48,877 bases of DNA from assembly GCF_025195095.1 (NCBI RefSeq), contig NZ_JANAVZ010000014.1, positions 1-48,877 on the forward strand. Reading direction: 5' to 3'. This document shows positions 36,977 through 46,591 of this stretch, in pieces (the first letter of the stretch is position 1; each line of letters opens with the position of its first letter). The notes beneath the pieces were generated by a model. That model was given only the letters and a program-made list of their open reading frames with translations. It searched no databases and was not told the origin of the DNA. The stretch is from Paracoccus maritimus (lineage in GTDB: Bacteria > Pseudomonadota > Alphaproteobacteria > Rhodobacterales > Rhodobacteraceae). Made by a program: the position numbers and the translations under genes.

Positions 36977-37822
36977 ATGACAGTCGCGCATATCCTCGTT
37001 CTTGCCTCCGTTCTGTTGCCATGTGCCGGCTCGGCTCTGGCCGAGGACTGCGTTCCGCGTCGTTTCACCGATGAGATCCAATTCGAAGTCAGAGAGACGC
37101 CTGACTGGTATCATGCGGTGCTGCTGGCCTATCCCGATCTTCGTGCCGGGCCTGATGGTCAGACCCTGATCGCACCTGAAGGCGGCGAAATCGCGGCGGC
37201 AGGTCCGACCGGCCGGCAGCCAGCCGCGATGCTGGATGATCCCACACTGGGCGATCAATTCACGCAGGTGTATCCCCTGACGCCCAGTCTGGAGGAGCGG
37301 CAGACGCCGTTTCACGATCCTGGACGCATCCGCAACCAGAATTTTTTCAATGCGCTTTACCACGACAACGCCGAGGCCGTTCGGGCTGAACTGGTGACCG
37401 TCCCTGCCGGTGCATTGGGGGCGGCGCGCTTTCATGTCACCGGAAGGCAAGGCGTTGCCTGCCAGCTTCAGGGGGCGCTGGCCCAGCTTGAACAGGATCC
37501 CGTGGGACTTGGCCCGTTCTTCGATGAGGTCGGCGGCGGCTTCAACTGGCGTCGCATCGCCGGGACCGATCGGCTGAGTCCGCATTCCTACGGCATGGCA
37601 ATCGATATCAATCCCCAGCTTGGTCAGTACTGGAAATGGACCGGTGCCGCCGAAGGCCGGGTGGGTTCCTACGAGAACCAGATTCCCTGGCGCCTGATCG
37701 AAGCAATGGAAGACCACGGATTCATCTGGGGCGGAAAGTGGCATCACTTCGATGGGATGCATTTCGAGTATCGGCCCGAACTGATCATCTTCAGCAGGAT
37801 GCACGGCGACACTAGCGAGTGA
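36977..37822 (+). CDS. Exported M15-family D-Ala-D-Ala carboxypeptidase-like protein
   Basis: 281 residues. Signal peptide TVAHILVLASVLLPCAGSALA, then an M15_4/VanY-like zinc peptidase domain in the last ~130 residues: LSPHSYGMAIDIN with His203 and Asp210, and WHHFDGMHFEY with His262 as third zinc ligand. All three ligands are present, so activity on peptidoglycan peptides in the periplasm is likely. The start was chosen for the signal peptide; the upstream open frame is unconserved. Its TGA overlaps a GTG of the next frame and the next ATG lies 11 bases on, so the two genes are translationally linked. Confidence 0.8.
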   Translation: MTVAHILVLASVLLPCAGSALAEDCVPRRFTDEIQFEVRETPDWYHAVLLAYPDLRAGPDGQTLIAPEGGEIAAAGPTGRQPAAMLDDPTLGDQFTQVYPLTPSLEERQTPFHDPGRIRNQNFFNALYHDNAEAVRAELVTVPAGALGAARFHVTGRQGVACQLQGALAQLEQDPVGLGPFFDEVGGGFNWRRIAGTDRLSPHSYGMAIDINPQLGQYWKWTGAAEGRVGSYENQIPWRLIEAMEDHGFIWGGKWHHFDGMHFEYRPELIIFSRMHGDTSE

Positions 37823-37833
37823 CGAGGGAGAAG

Positions 37834-40800
37834 ATGCGCAAGACAACTAACTTGATCTGCCTGACCGCTGCGGCATGCCTGATAGCTGGGAATGGCTGGG
37901 CGCAATCCTTGATCGACAGCTACACTGCCGAGATCGGCGCCGCGGATCGGGTCAATTCCTCGGGCCAGCCACTGTCGCGGCCAGCGCAGATTCTGGCGCA
38001 GGACCGGGCGAACGTGCACCGCTTCGGCACCCGACAGGCCGCGGATACGGTTGACCGGGTGTTTTCGGATCGTGGGGCGCGGGCCGCATTCCCGCAGCTT
38101 TTGTCGCGCGGAGCGATCAGCGGGTCGGCCCGGCAGGCGCTGCGCTCGGGCGCCCCGGTCACGTTGCAGGTCAGCGTGTTCGGGCATGGCGGTACGCCCA
38201 GCCATGTCACGGTCGATGTGGCCGGATCACCTGATCCCTCGGTTGCGGACGCGCCGCTGAACCAGGCCGAAATCACACAGGATGCGCGGCGCATCCAATC
38301 GGCGCTGAACGCGCGCGGCTTCGACGCCGGACCCGAGGATGGCCAGCCGGGTAGTCGGACCCGTCGCGCAATCGAGGAATTTCAGAACAGCATCGCCGCC
38401 CCTGTCACAGGCGAGTTGACCCGCGATCAACTTGCGGTGCTGATGGGTGCTGCCGATCTTGCTCAGGATGACACTGCGGCTGCCGCCGCTGGAGGCACAG
38501 CAGACGCGGCCGAGGTTGGCAGTCGTGACGGCCTTGTTCTCGTCGACGGGCACCCCGTCTGGGGAGATTTCTCGAATTATGTCAGGCTGCCCGAGGGCGC
38601 CGGCGATCTTGGTGCGCATGCGCAGGAAATGGCGCATCGGCTGGTGCGTGCCGCATGGCTGGCCAAAACCGATGATCTGGAAGCCGCACTTGGGCAGGCG
38701 CCGTCCGGGTCTCATCTGCAGAGCTTCTACAAGCTGCTGCGCGAGTCTTCTCAGGCAGAGGTCACGCAGCTTGGGCTGAGCCTGGGGACCATCGCCCAGA
38801 ACAGCCGTGAATACTGTCAGCGACGGCCGCTTCGCGATCAATTTTCCTGCGCAACGCAGCATCACGAAACCGAATTCGACCGTCGTCGGTTTCGCGAAGG
38901 CATGGCCGGGATCATTGCACGAGATGCCGCAGCGTCGGCCCTTGAGCTTCCTCTCGACGTGACCGTGTTCTGCACCCTTGGCCAAATCGATCAGGCCTAT
39001 GATTTCAACAACGGGATGGTGGAATGGGGCAAGATGATGGGCAGCGGCTCGTGTCGAGGCGCGAACACACCATTTGGCTATATGAGCGACGACCCGCTGG
39101 TCGAGGATCTGGATCTGGCAAGCGGCATGCCCGAGGCGACGGCGATGCCGGCCGATCAGGTCGAGGCGCTGGCCCGGCAGCATGTCTATGATCCAAGCGG
39201 GCTGGGGCTGGAAACCCGTCTTGCGCCGCTGATGCTGGTCTTCCAGGGCCAGATCTCGATTGCGCGCACTGGAGAGGCCGGTAACAGCCCCTTGGGCTTG
39301 GCGCCCGTACAATTCACGCTCAGCCGTACGGGGCCGATCAATCTGCGCTGGAGCCATGAACCGCTGAAGAACATCATCACCTTCGAAGGGGCGTCGCCGG
39401 AAAGCATGCCAACGGAGGCGCTGGATCTTTGGAACGCACGTGTGGCTCATGATCTGGCCGGGGACGCGCCCGAACTTGACCCGGCTGCGCTTGAACAGGC
39501 GGTGGCGCGACTTGGCGAGCCGGACGGATCGGGCAGAATGGTTCGGATACCCGCGCGGATCAGGAAGGACGATCAGGGCCGGCATTTCCTGCACAGCAGC
39601 GATTTCGCGATGCCCGAAGACCCCTCGCGACAGGTCGCGCAGATGGCCGGCCTGCCGGCCGAGCAGGTCGTCTGGACGCAGCTTCCGTCAAAAGATCGGG
39701 GCGTGCCTGACACCGAGTTGGTGCTGATCTTCCCCCAGCCCTTTTCCCAGATCCGCAGCACTGCCCTTGATCCTGAAACCGCCGCGATCAAGCATGGTGC
39801 GCGATATTTGATGGCGAAGCTGTCCCATCCGATGACAATGAGCGGCATGGCGGGCGAAGCGCTGGTCGCGGTCGTGCGTCCGACCGGCTTCGAGGTTCAT
39901 GAGCCGGGCATCGGCAATGCCATGCGTCTTGCCGCGCGCCCGCTGCTGGCGGAAACGGAAATCGAGCCGATGGAAAGGATCTTCGTGCCCTCGGCCTATT
40001 GGTATGCGCTGAAGGCCGCCGAACTGACCGGAACCGACATCGAGGCCCATATGAATGCGGTCTTTGATCGCGCAAACCTCATGAGCGGCGATACCTTCGC
40101 CCGCATCGACGCCGTCAAGGAGGCCGTTGCTGCGGCAGAGCGGGCAGCCGCCGGACAAGAGGATGAACAGCCCTGGATCGTCGGGCGGATCAGCCTTGGC
40201 GCCTATGACATGCAGCGTGGCGGATGGCCGGTCAATTCGCTTGGCATCGAACTGCCGGTCAGCGGCGACGTGGAAAGCGCGATTGCCCGCCGGGTTCTGC
40301 CTGATATCGAGCGGACGGGACTGATTCTTCCGATGTCCGAGGCTGATGCACGGGGATTGAACGAAAAGTTCCGGGGGTCCAGCCGACAGTTGCCATTCCG
40401 GGCGCGGATCGACATCGCACCGCCGCGCGCAGCCTCTGGCCTCAGCCCGCAGGCATTTCTGCGCGAGGTTTCGCTGCTTCCCCCTGCCGGATCGCGCTCG
40501 CAGCGGATACCGGTTTCTGCATCCTTCCGGCCGGGGGAAGAACTTGCCACCATCCTGCTGCCGGCCCCTGACAGGCCTGCGCCCGCAGCGCCGGTGCCCG
40601 ACCAGGTGACAGCCGACCGGACCTCTGCGGATACGCAACCCGCTGCCCCCAGTTCCGGCGCGGATGCGACTGGTAAGGATTGGCCTGCCATGCCGGATGT
40701 CGCCGTGATGCCGAGTGCCTGGGACATGCTGGGTCTGCGGACGGGCATGACCGTTGCCGACGCCGAAGCAGCGGTTCTTGAGCGTGGCGGTATTGTTGCG

Positions 40801-41403
40801 GCCTTTCAGCGCCCGCGCGGCGACCTTCACGACGCCACGGTGCGCAGCGTGCAGTTCCAGCGTCTCTACATCCTCGGCGATGGAACCGAAGCGATCACGA
40901 TCGCCGGCCCCGCCCCCGATGGTCCGGTGCTTGCAGTCATGCGGCGGATGCTTCTGCCGCGGGGCGACCTGCCGTTCGCCGATATCCGCACCTCGCTGCT
41001 TGAAAAATACGGCCCTCCGCAGTTCGAAGGACAGCCCGAGGCCGCGATGGCACCGATGGTCTGGTATTCTGGCGAGCCGAGCGCCCGGCAGCCCGCCTGC
41101 CGGGCACAGTTATCGACACCAGTGCGGATCAATCAGTGGCAGCGTCTTGAGGGGATCGGCGACCCTGCCTTCGATATCAGCCAGCGGCCTGCGGCGTGGG
41201 ACGAGGCGGTTCAGGACTTTCCCGTCGATTATGCCGAACAGGCAACACCCTGCGGTCAGATGATGCATTATGCTGCCAAGAGCGCGGCAGATCACGGCGC
41301 CGCGTCCTTTGCCATGCAACTGCTGGACATGCCCGCGATCCTTGCGTTCGACGAGGCGATCGCGGGGGTGCCGGATGCCGCAGAGGTGAAGATTGATTTC
41401 TGA
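37834..41403 (+). CDS. Very large secreted protein with peptidoglycan-binding domain
   Basis: 1189 residues. Signal peptide (MRKTTNLICLTAAACLIAG, cut near WAQ). Residues ~150-205 are a PG_binding_1 domain (DARRIQSALNARGFDAGPED, SRTRRAIEEFQNSIAAPVTG). The remaining ~980 residues match no family I recognise. They contain a Cys-bearing stretch (RRPLRDQFSCATQHHETEFD), a Pro/Ala-rich linker near residue 900-950 and a last domain starting WDMLGLRTGMTVADAEAAVL, which looks like a repeated small fold. ATG 37834 follows gagggagaag. With the M15 peptidase it is probably a cell-wall-associated pair of the periplasm. Function unknown. Confidence 0.7.
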   Translation: MRKTTNLICLTAAACLIAGNGWAQSLIDSYTAEIGAADRVNSSGQPLSRPAQILAQDRANVHRFGTRQAADTVDRVFSDRGARAAFPQLLSRGAISGSARQALRSGAPVTLQVSVFGHGGTPSHVTVDVAGSPDPSVADAPLNQAEITQDARRIQSALNARGFDAGPEDGQPGSRTRRAIEEFQNSIAAPVTGELTRDQLAVLMGAADLAQDDTAAAAAGGTADAAEVGSRDGLVLVDGHPVWGDFSNYVRLPEGAGDLGAHAQEMAHRLVRAAWLAKTDDLEAALGQAPSGSHLQSFYKLLRESSQAEVTQLGLSLGTIAQNSREYCQRRPLRDQFSCATQHHETEFDRRRFREGMAGIIARDAAASALELPLDVTVFCTLGQIDQAYDFNNGMVEWGKMMGSGSCRGANTPFGYMSDDPLVEDLDLASGMPEATAMPADQVEALARQHVYDPSGLGLETRLAPLMLVFQGQISIARTGEAGNSPLGLAPVQFTLSRTGPINLRWSHEPLKNIITFEGASPESMPTEALDLWNARVAHDLAGDAPELDPAALEQAVARLGEPDGSGRMVRIPARIRKDDQGRHFLHSSDFAMPEDPSRQVAQMAGLPAEQVVWTQLPSKDRGVPDTELVLIFPQPFSQIRSTALDPETAAIKHGARYLMAKLSHPMTMSGMAGEALVAVVRPTGFEVHEPGIGNAMRLAARPLLAETEIEPMERIFVPSAYWYALKAAELTGTDIEAHMNAVFDRANLMSGDTFARIDAVKEAVAAAERAAAGQEDEQPWIVGRISLGAYDMQRGGWPVNSLGIELPVSGDVESAIARRVLPDIERTGLILPMSEADARGLNEKFRGSSRQLPFRARIDIAPPRAASGLSPQAFLREVSLLPPAGSRSQRIPVSASFRPGEELATILLPAPDRPAPAAPVPDQVTADRTSADTQPAAPSSGADATGKDWPAMPDVAVMPSAWDMLGLRTGMTVADAEAAVLERGGIVAAFQRPRGDLHDATVRSVQFQRLYILGDGTEAITIAGPAPDGPVLAVMRRMLLPRGDLPFADIRTSLLEKYGPPQFEGQPEAAMAPMVWYSGEPSARQPACRAQLSTPVRINQWQRLEGIGDPAFDISQRPAAWDEAVQDFPVDYAEQATPCGQMMHYAAKSAADHGAASFAMQLLDMPAILAFDEAIAGVPDAAEVKIDF

Positions 41404-41619
41404 GCTTCAGGTGCCGCTGATCGGACGGCCACGATAACCGTTTCGTTCCGGGATGTTGCCGACAGATGCGTTGCCCCGCGCTGGATCTGACCACCGATCT
41501 GGTCGGTCAGGGCAGTGTGTAGTGGATCTGCGCAATGTGAAATTTCGCGCGCCCGTCCAGCCTCACCTTTTTCAGGCGACAGATCAGGAACTCTTGTGCG
41601 GCTAGCGTCGGCGAGCGAC
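41404..41619. other. Intergenic, no gene recognised
   Basis: Between the convergent large secreted protein and integrase remnant. Frames are open on the minus strand but not conserved; the normal C-terminal part of the integrase is not found here in any frame. Confidence 0.4.
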
Positions 41620-42174
41620 TTACGGCTTGCCACACATCCCTCGGACAGGCAGTTCCTGAGCGCGCTGTGGGCTATGATCGCCTCGATTTCGATCCAGAGG
41701 CACAAAGGACGCTGGCCTAAGGCGACATGGTGCCTCTTTTGTGCTTCCTGATAGCCGACAGGCATATTGCCGGGTCGAGATATGTAGCCTTTCGTGGAAT
41801 CGACCGGGCCAAAAATGCTCGGATCCAATCATCAGCGGGTTATTGAGCCACGCCGTGATCGATTTCCGGGTTCCCTCTGTGATCTCGAAGCGAGCCGGCT
41901 TCCGTGTTTTGCTCTGGATACTCGCGGCGCGTTCTTTCACCTGACCGGCAGCGTAGACATCGGCGAATTTCAACTTTACCAGATCGCACACCCTCAACTT
42001 GCTGTCGATGGCCAGATTAAACAGTGCGAGGTCACGGACATTGCTTGCGATTTCAAGGCGGACGCGGATGGCCCAAACATGCTTCGGCAGCAGGGGGCGC
42101 TTCTGTCCTACTATTCGCCCCTTGTTCCAGGCTGGACGGCAGGCGCGTATTGCAGGCAGATTTTCGATGGTCAT
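41620..42174 (-). pseudogene. Tyrosine-recombinase-type integrase, C-terminally truncated
   Basis: From ATG 42174 the protein follows a common small integrase family of Alphaproteobacteria: LPAIRACRPAWNKGRIVGQK, RDLALFNLAIDSKLRVCDLV with the first catalytic Arg region, KERAASIQSKTRKPARFEIT, and LHISTRQYACRLS. After ~41740 it turns into unrelated sequence, and the HxLRR, GH and Tyr elements needed for catalysis are missing. A 3' deletion or insertion has inactivated it. It marks an old integration event beside the TetR/MFS pair. Confidence 0.75.
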
Positions 42175-42304
42175 GGCGGGTCCTCCGTTCCGCCTCGCCC
42201 GCCTCGTCCTCGGCACCGCGCCGACGGAACATTATACCACTGCGCGCGTGCAGAAATAGGCAGCTTCGAGCCCTAAATTCGCCCTGAGGATCATGTCCAA
42301 TCCT

Positions 42305-42877
42305 TCAGTCTTTGTCTGGCTCCATCCCCCCGGGACCCGTCGCCGTCGCGCAGAGCATATCGTCGAAGAGCGCCTTCCACTGCGCATCCGGCAAAGACAG
42401 CAGACCGAAGGCCTTGAGCAGGAATGCGCCTTCTGCGGCAAGGAAGGTCGTTGCCAACCGAAGATCGTCCTGCTTCGTCAGATCAAGTCCGTCGAAGCGG
42501 GCGGCATACCAATCGCGCGTCTCTGCCAGTCGGTCAGGATGCTGAAGAAGCGCGGTCACGGCCACGGCCGCGCGGGAATGGTCTGCATCCTCCGTTTCCC
42601 GCATTGCCGCGAGGTGCCCCCGGATCAACGCCTGTGTCGAAGGATCGGGCCCGGTCCGCCGGGCCACGTCGGCGTCGAAGGCCTCTTCCCAGCGGGTGAT
42701 CATTGACCGGATCAGGTTGTCGCGCGTCCCGAAGGCATATTGCACACCGCCCTTTGTGATTCCGGCCGCTTTCGCCACGGCGTCGAAACTGAGCGCGGAG
42801 GCGCCTTCGGCGATCACCAGTGCCTCGGCAGCATCCAGAACCTTGTCACGATCGATTGAGCGAGGACGTCCGGCCAT
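42305..42877 (-). CDS. TetR-family repressor of the adjacent MFS exporter
   Basis: 190 residues. Clear TetR helix-turn-helix at residues ~8-55 (RDKVLDAAEALVIAEGASAL, AKAAGITKGGVQYAFGTRDN) and a short C-terminal ligand domain (TetR_C_37-like: HSRAAVAVTALLQHPDRLAE). It is divergent from the MFS gene with an 84-base gap carrying a perfect palindrome (42895-42908), the standard layout of a drug-responsive repressor controlling itself and an efflux pump. The start ATG 42877 precedes the AGRPRS leader common in this family. Confidence 0.9.
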   Translation of the reverse strand: MAGRPRSIDRDKVLDAAEALVIAEGASALSFDAVAKAAGITKGGVQYAFGTRDNLIRSMITRWEEAFDADVARRTGPDPSTQALIRGHLAAMRETEDADHSRAAVAVTALLQHPDRLAETRDWYAARFDGLDLTKQDDLRLATTFLAAEGAFLLKAFGLLSLPDAQWKALFDDMLCATATGPGGMEPDKD

Positions 42878-42894
42878 ATTCTCCCTTTCATTAC

Positions 42895-42908
42895 GATACG
42901 AACGTATC
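42895..42908. promoter_or_regulatory. Palindromic operator between tetR and the MFS gene
   Basis: GATACG-AA-CGTATC, a perfect 6-base inverted repeat, with flanking TA pairs extending it (ta at 42891 and 42910). It lies 18 bases from the tetR start and 54 from the MFS start, where a TetR dimer would block both promoters. Binding is inferred. Confidence 0.75.
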
Positions 42909-42961
42909 TATACGCGCAGCCATGTAATGCAACCCTAATTCGACTCCCCAAGGAGACCCAG

Positions 42962-44425
42962 ATGCTTCCCCGCAACCGTTGGCTCGTGCTGGCCATCGTT
43001 TCGAGCGCCCTGTTTCTGATCGTCATCGATGTCACGGTGCTCTATACTGCTCTACCACGCCTAACGCAGGAACTCGCCACGACGGCGTCCGAGAAGCTGT
43101 GGATCGTGAACGCCTATCCGCTGGTCATGGCGGGCCTTCTGCCGGGCATGGGCGGTTTGGGAGACAGGGTCGGCCACAAGCGCATGTTCCTCGCCGGGCT
43201 GGCGGTCTTCGGCCTCGCCTCGTTGGGGGCCGCCTTTTCCCCGACGCCTGCGGCGCTCATCGCGGCACGGGTGTTGCTGGCGGTGGGGGCGGCGATGATG
43301 ATGCCGGCGACCCTGTCGCTGATCCGCCTAACCTTCACCGACGAGAAGGAGCGCGCCTTCGCCATCGGGGTCTGGGCGGCTATCGCCTCAGGCGGCGCGG
43401 CCGCGGGGCCCGTCCTTGGAGGCCTCCTGCTGGAGTGGTTCTGGTGGGGGTCGGTCTTTCTCATCAACGTGCCGATCGTCCTCGCAGCCCTCATCGGCGG
43501 CGTGCTGATGCTGGTCAACCGGCGGCCCGAGCAGGCGCATCCCTTCGACCTTGCGGGCTCGGCTCAGGTGATGGTCGGGCTCGTCGGTCTGGTCTACGCG
43601 ATAAAGGAGGTCGCCAAGAGAGACCCGTCCTTTGCCGCCGCGGGCACAGCTCTCGTCATCGGAGCCGTCGCAATGTGGGCCTTCGTGCGCCGCCAGCGGT
43701 CGAGCGCCCACCCTTTGATCGACTTCGCGCTCTTCGGCAAGGCGCGCTTTGCCTCGGGAGTGGTGGCGGGACTGGTGGCGGCCGGAGCCCTGGTCGGCGT
43801 CGAGCTGGTGTTCAGTCAGCGCCTCCAGCTGGTTCTCGGCCTCTCGCCACTCGAGGCGGGCCTGCTGATCCTGCCCATCTCTGCCGCATCTTTCATCGCT
43901 GGCCCCGTCACGGGCCTCGCGATGCCGCGTCTGGGGGGCGCGCGCGTGCTGACCTCGGCGCTGGCGCTGACCGGCCTTGCCCTGGTCGCCTTCCTGCTGA
44001 CGCATCAGGGGCCGACCGCCGTCTGGCTTTCGGTCTTGGCGGTGATGGGCTTCGGGGTCGGGGCCACGATGACGGCCGCATCGAGCGTGATCATGATGTC
44101 CGCCCCTGAGGAACAGGCTGGCATGGCGGCCTCCGTGCAGGAGGTCTCGTTCGAACTCGGCGGCGCGGTCGGCATCGCCATTCTCGGCAGCGTCATGACC
44201 GCGCTTTATACCCGTGCCATGACGGTTCCCGCGGGTCTCAGCATGACCGTGGCCGACAGCATCGATCAGGCGTTGCTGATTGCCGAGAGCCTGAACGACA
44301 GCGATGCCTCGCAACTCACGTTGCTGGCCCGTGGCGCCTTCGACGAAGCCTTCGTCGGTGTAATCACGGTGGCTTCCGTCATGGTCTTGGGCGCAGCCCT
44401 CGGCATTTGGCGTAGGGGGACATGA
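42962..44425 (+). CDS. MFS multidrug exporter, DHA2 (14-helix) type
   Basis: 487 residues with about 14 hydrophobic helices. DHA2/EmrB-SmvA motifs: IVIDVTVLYTALPRLTQEL at helix 1, LGDRVGHKRMFLAGLAVFGL (motif A), ALIAARVLLAVGAAMMMPAT, and WRFVF-like LLEWFWWGSVFLINVPIVL. It would export toxic or quaternary compounds with proton antiport across the inner membrane. It is divergent from the TetR gene and preceded by aaggaga. The C-terminal loop carries ESLNDSDASQLTLLARGAF, as in SmvA-type exporters. Substrate is not predictable. Confidence 0.88.
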   Translation: MLPRNRWLVLAIVSSALFLIVIDVTVLYTALPRLTQELATTASEKLWIVNAYPLVMAGLLPGMGGLGDRVGHKRMFLAGLAVFGLASLGAAFSPTPAALIAARVLLAVGAAMMMPATLSLIRLTFTDEKERAFAIGVWAAIASGGAAAGPVLGGLLLEWFWWGSVFLINVPIVLAALIGGVLMLVNRRPEQAHPFDLAGSAQVMVGLVGLVYAIKEVAKRDPSFAAAGTALVIGAVAMWAFVRRQRSSAHPLIDFALFGKARFASGVVAGLVAAGALVGVELVFSQRLQLVLGLSPLEAGLLILPISAASFIAGPVTGLAMPRLGGARVLTSALALTGLALVAFLLTHQGPTAVWLSVLAVMGFGVGATMTAASSVIMMSAPEEQAGMAASVQEVSFELGGAVGIAILGSVMTALYTRAMTVPAGLSMTVADSIDQALLIAESLNDSDASQLTLLARGAFDEAFVGVITVASVMVLGAALGIWRRGT

Positions 44426-44735
44426 GATCGGGCCAACCGTGCGCGGCAACGTGGATTGTCTGTGCAGAGCCTTAGGGTAGCATTGTCCGCTCCGCCCGCT
44501 CAGCCGACCTTACGATCACGCCAGGGTTCGCACGCGCGGCCAACGGCAGCTTTGACGGACTGCGCTGCCGCATTCTGATCTAGGCCTGAAGGTCGGCTCT
44601 GGGCCGAACGAGTAGCAGCAGCATTATGCCAGCCCAGTAAGCGAGCGATTGTTCTGGCGGCTTGATGACACTGCTCAAGCCTTTTTGTGCCGAGCATTGC
44701 TGCACGGGCCAGAATCAGCATGCCACTCGACCCAA
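44426..44735. other. Intergenic stretch between convergent genes
   Basis: About 310 bases. A leftward frame of 73 codons (44500-44721) is open but shows no conserved features. No clear terminator hairpin was found for either neighbour. Confidence 0.4.
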
Positions 44736-45389
44736 CTACCCGCTACCGGCGTGCAGTCCGACCAGGCGCGACAGCAACATCACGGTGTAGAGCGTCCCCC
44801 CAATAGCTTCGAAGGCGACGAAGGACTGGGCGTAAAAGCCGACCGGTGTGATGTCGCCATAGCCCAGAGTCGTCAGCGTCACGTAGCTGAAGTACACCAT
44901 CTGCTGCCAGTCGATCGCCGCGCCGGAGCTTGCCACGAAAGATCCCGGAACGCACCATTCGATGAAGGCCAGTACGGCGGCAAAGCCCGATCCGATCACG
45001 AGGTAGAGCGAGGTCGCGGAGATCAGCACGTCGGTCATCACCGTCTTGGTCCCGAAGGTGTAGCGCGCCAACACGACGACCATGCCGAGGTGATAGGCGA
45101 TGGAGGTTAGGTAGACGGCCAGCGCTGCCCCATCCGAAGGGGCATAGGAGTTCAAGAGGCCCGCGATAAACACGGCAAGCCCTGCGCCTCCAACAAGGGC
45201 ACGCAAGGTCTGGTTGTCCGTGAGAGCCCAGGTCGCCACCACAAAGATCGTTGCGTAGAAGCAATAGAACAGCGCGGGCCAAATCCCGCCAGCCGCCGAC
45301 AGCGGATAGGTCAGGTTGTGGATCAGGATTGCCGCCAGAAAGCCGGCATTGGCGACAACCTTGTTCTGGGCCGTGGGCAGTGTCAGCAT
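44736..45389 (-). CDS. Two-pore-helix potassium channel protein
   Basis: 217 residues, about six hydrophobic segments. The last two flank the K+ selectivity filter TLTTLGYGDITPV, preceded by the pore helix YFSYVTL. It belongs to the small ion channel (Ion_trans_2) family; there is no visible cytoplasmic ligand or RCK domain. It would conduct K+ across the inner membrane. Its start at 45389 is the first ATG of the frame and lies 2 bases from the stop of ltrA, so both are probably transcribed together from the right. Confidence 0.85.
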   Translation of the reverse strand: MLTLPTAQNKVVANAGFLAAILIHNLTYPLSAAGGIWPALFYCFYATIFVVATWALTDNQTLRALVGGAGLAVFIAGLLNSYAPSDGAALAVYLTSIAYHLGMVVVLARYTFGTKTVMTDVLISATSLYLVIGSGFAAVLAFIEWCVPGSFVASSGAAIDWQQMVYFSYVTLTTLGYGDITPVGFYAQSFVAFEAIGGTLYTVMLLSRLVGLHAGSG

Positions 45390-45390
45390 T

Positions 45391-46563
45391 TCAATCTGCC
45401 TTTCGATGCCCGAGCGCCGCCATGGCCATCACGATTAACAGAACGCCCGTCCCGAGCCACAACCCGTTCAGGTGCAGGTTCAGTGCCAGCCAGCCCCAGG
45501 CCGCAAGCGCTGCAACGGCCAGAAGGTACAGCCCCCGCAGGCGTTCCGCCGTGACGCGGTGAAAGATCGTGCAACCAAGGAGGAAGAGCGACGGCCCGGC
45601 GAAGGCGATGATCGCGGTCTCGGCATGGATCGCGTCATGGGGATGGGCCACGATCATCTCAATGGCGACGGCGGTCACGATGGCACCACAGACTGCGACG
45701 CCATGTGCGTAGGCCAGACCCGCGCGCGCGAGGCTGGTGTGATCCGTCGCATGTTCGAACCGATGTTCGCCCGGCTCGGAAAGATCGACGAAGTAGATCC
45801 ACCACAATGTCACGATCAACAGGAAGCCGATCAGTGCGGCGACACCCGTGTCCAGATGGATCTCATGGCTGACCAGATAGCCCCCAAGCAACAGGATGGA
45901 TTCCCCGAGCGCGATGATAAAGATCAATTGGTTGCGCTCGAAGAGATGCAGCCCTTTCAATGGCCAGCTCGACATCGGCGTCGCGCCTTTACCGGGCAGC
46001 CAAAAACCGACGTAGGGCGCAGCATAGTCGATCAAAACGGCGACGATCCAAAACTCCAGCCGCGCGGGTGCGATGAAGGCCCCCAATATCCAGAAGAGAC
46101 CGGAAATCGCACTCCACGCACCGAGTTGGGTATAGTTGCGCCCCATCACCTGACCGCGAAACACAAAGGCCATGTAGCCCGCCCGGATCAGTGCCATGGC
46201 CACATAGGCAAAAGCGAACAGCGCCGCGCGTTCGCCGAAAGCCTGCGGCGCCGCCACGGCCATCAGAAGCGCGCAGCCCATCAGGACGATCATCAACCCA
46301 CGCCCGCTGGGGTGGTCGGGGTTTACCCAGTTGGCCGCCCAGGCGGTGTAGTTCCAGGCCCACCAGACAGCGGCGAAGAGCGTCACATATTCCAGCGCCC
46401 CAAGCCAACTGGCATGTTCCAGGAGGTAATGGGAAAGCTGGATGATCGTGAAGACATAGACGAGATCGAAGAACAGCTCCATCGTCGTGACGCGGGGCGT
46501 GTCCTCGGGGCGGAGCGCTCGTAGGGCGTTGGTCGGAACAAGGCGGTGCAATAGGTTAGACAT
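45391..46563 (-). CDS. ltrA: Low-temperature-requirement protein A (LtrA) family
   Basis: 390 residues, nine or more helices. The family hallmark is at the N-terminus: TPRVTTMELFFDLVYVFTII, followed by WWAWNYTAWAANWVNPD and the LFERNQLIFIIALGESIL block. LtrA was named for a growth defect in cold in Listeria; its biochemical role is unknown. Start at 46563 because AGGAAAA precedes it; an ATG 15 codons upstream lacks a good site. Downstream gene is the K+ channel (2-base gap), upstream is a DUF924 gene (29 bases). Confidence 0.85.
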   Translation of the reverse strand: MSNLLHRLVPTNALRALRPEDTPRVTTMELFFDLVYVFTIIQLSHYLLEHASWLGALEYVTLFAAVWWAWNYTAWAANWVNPDHPSGRGLMIVLMGCALLMAVAAPQAFGERAALFAFAYVAMALIRAGYMAFVFRGQVMGRNYTQLGAWSAISGLFWILGAFIAPARLEFWIVAVLIDYAAPYVGFWLPGKGATPMSSWPLKGLHLFERNQLIFIIALGESILLLGGYLVSHEIHLDTGVAALIGFLLIVTLWWIYFVDLSEPGEHRFEHATDHTSLARAGLAYAHGVAVCGAIVTAVAIEMIVAHPHDAIHAETAIIAFAGPSLFLLGCTIFHRVTAERLRGLYLLAVAALAAWGWLALNLHLNGLWLGTGVLLIVMAMAALGHRKAD

Positions 46564-46591
46564 GAATACTTTTCCTGTTGAGTTTTTGCGA

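Noticed and set aside
44500..44721. Leftward 73-codon open frame between convergent genes
   Set aside because: No ribosome binding site, signal or conserved segment could be seen.
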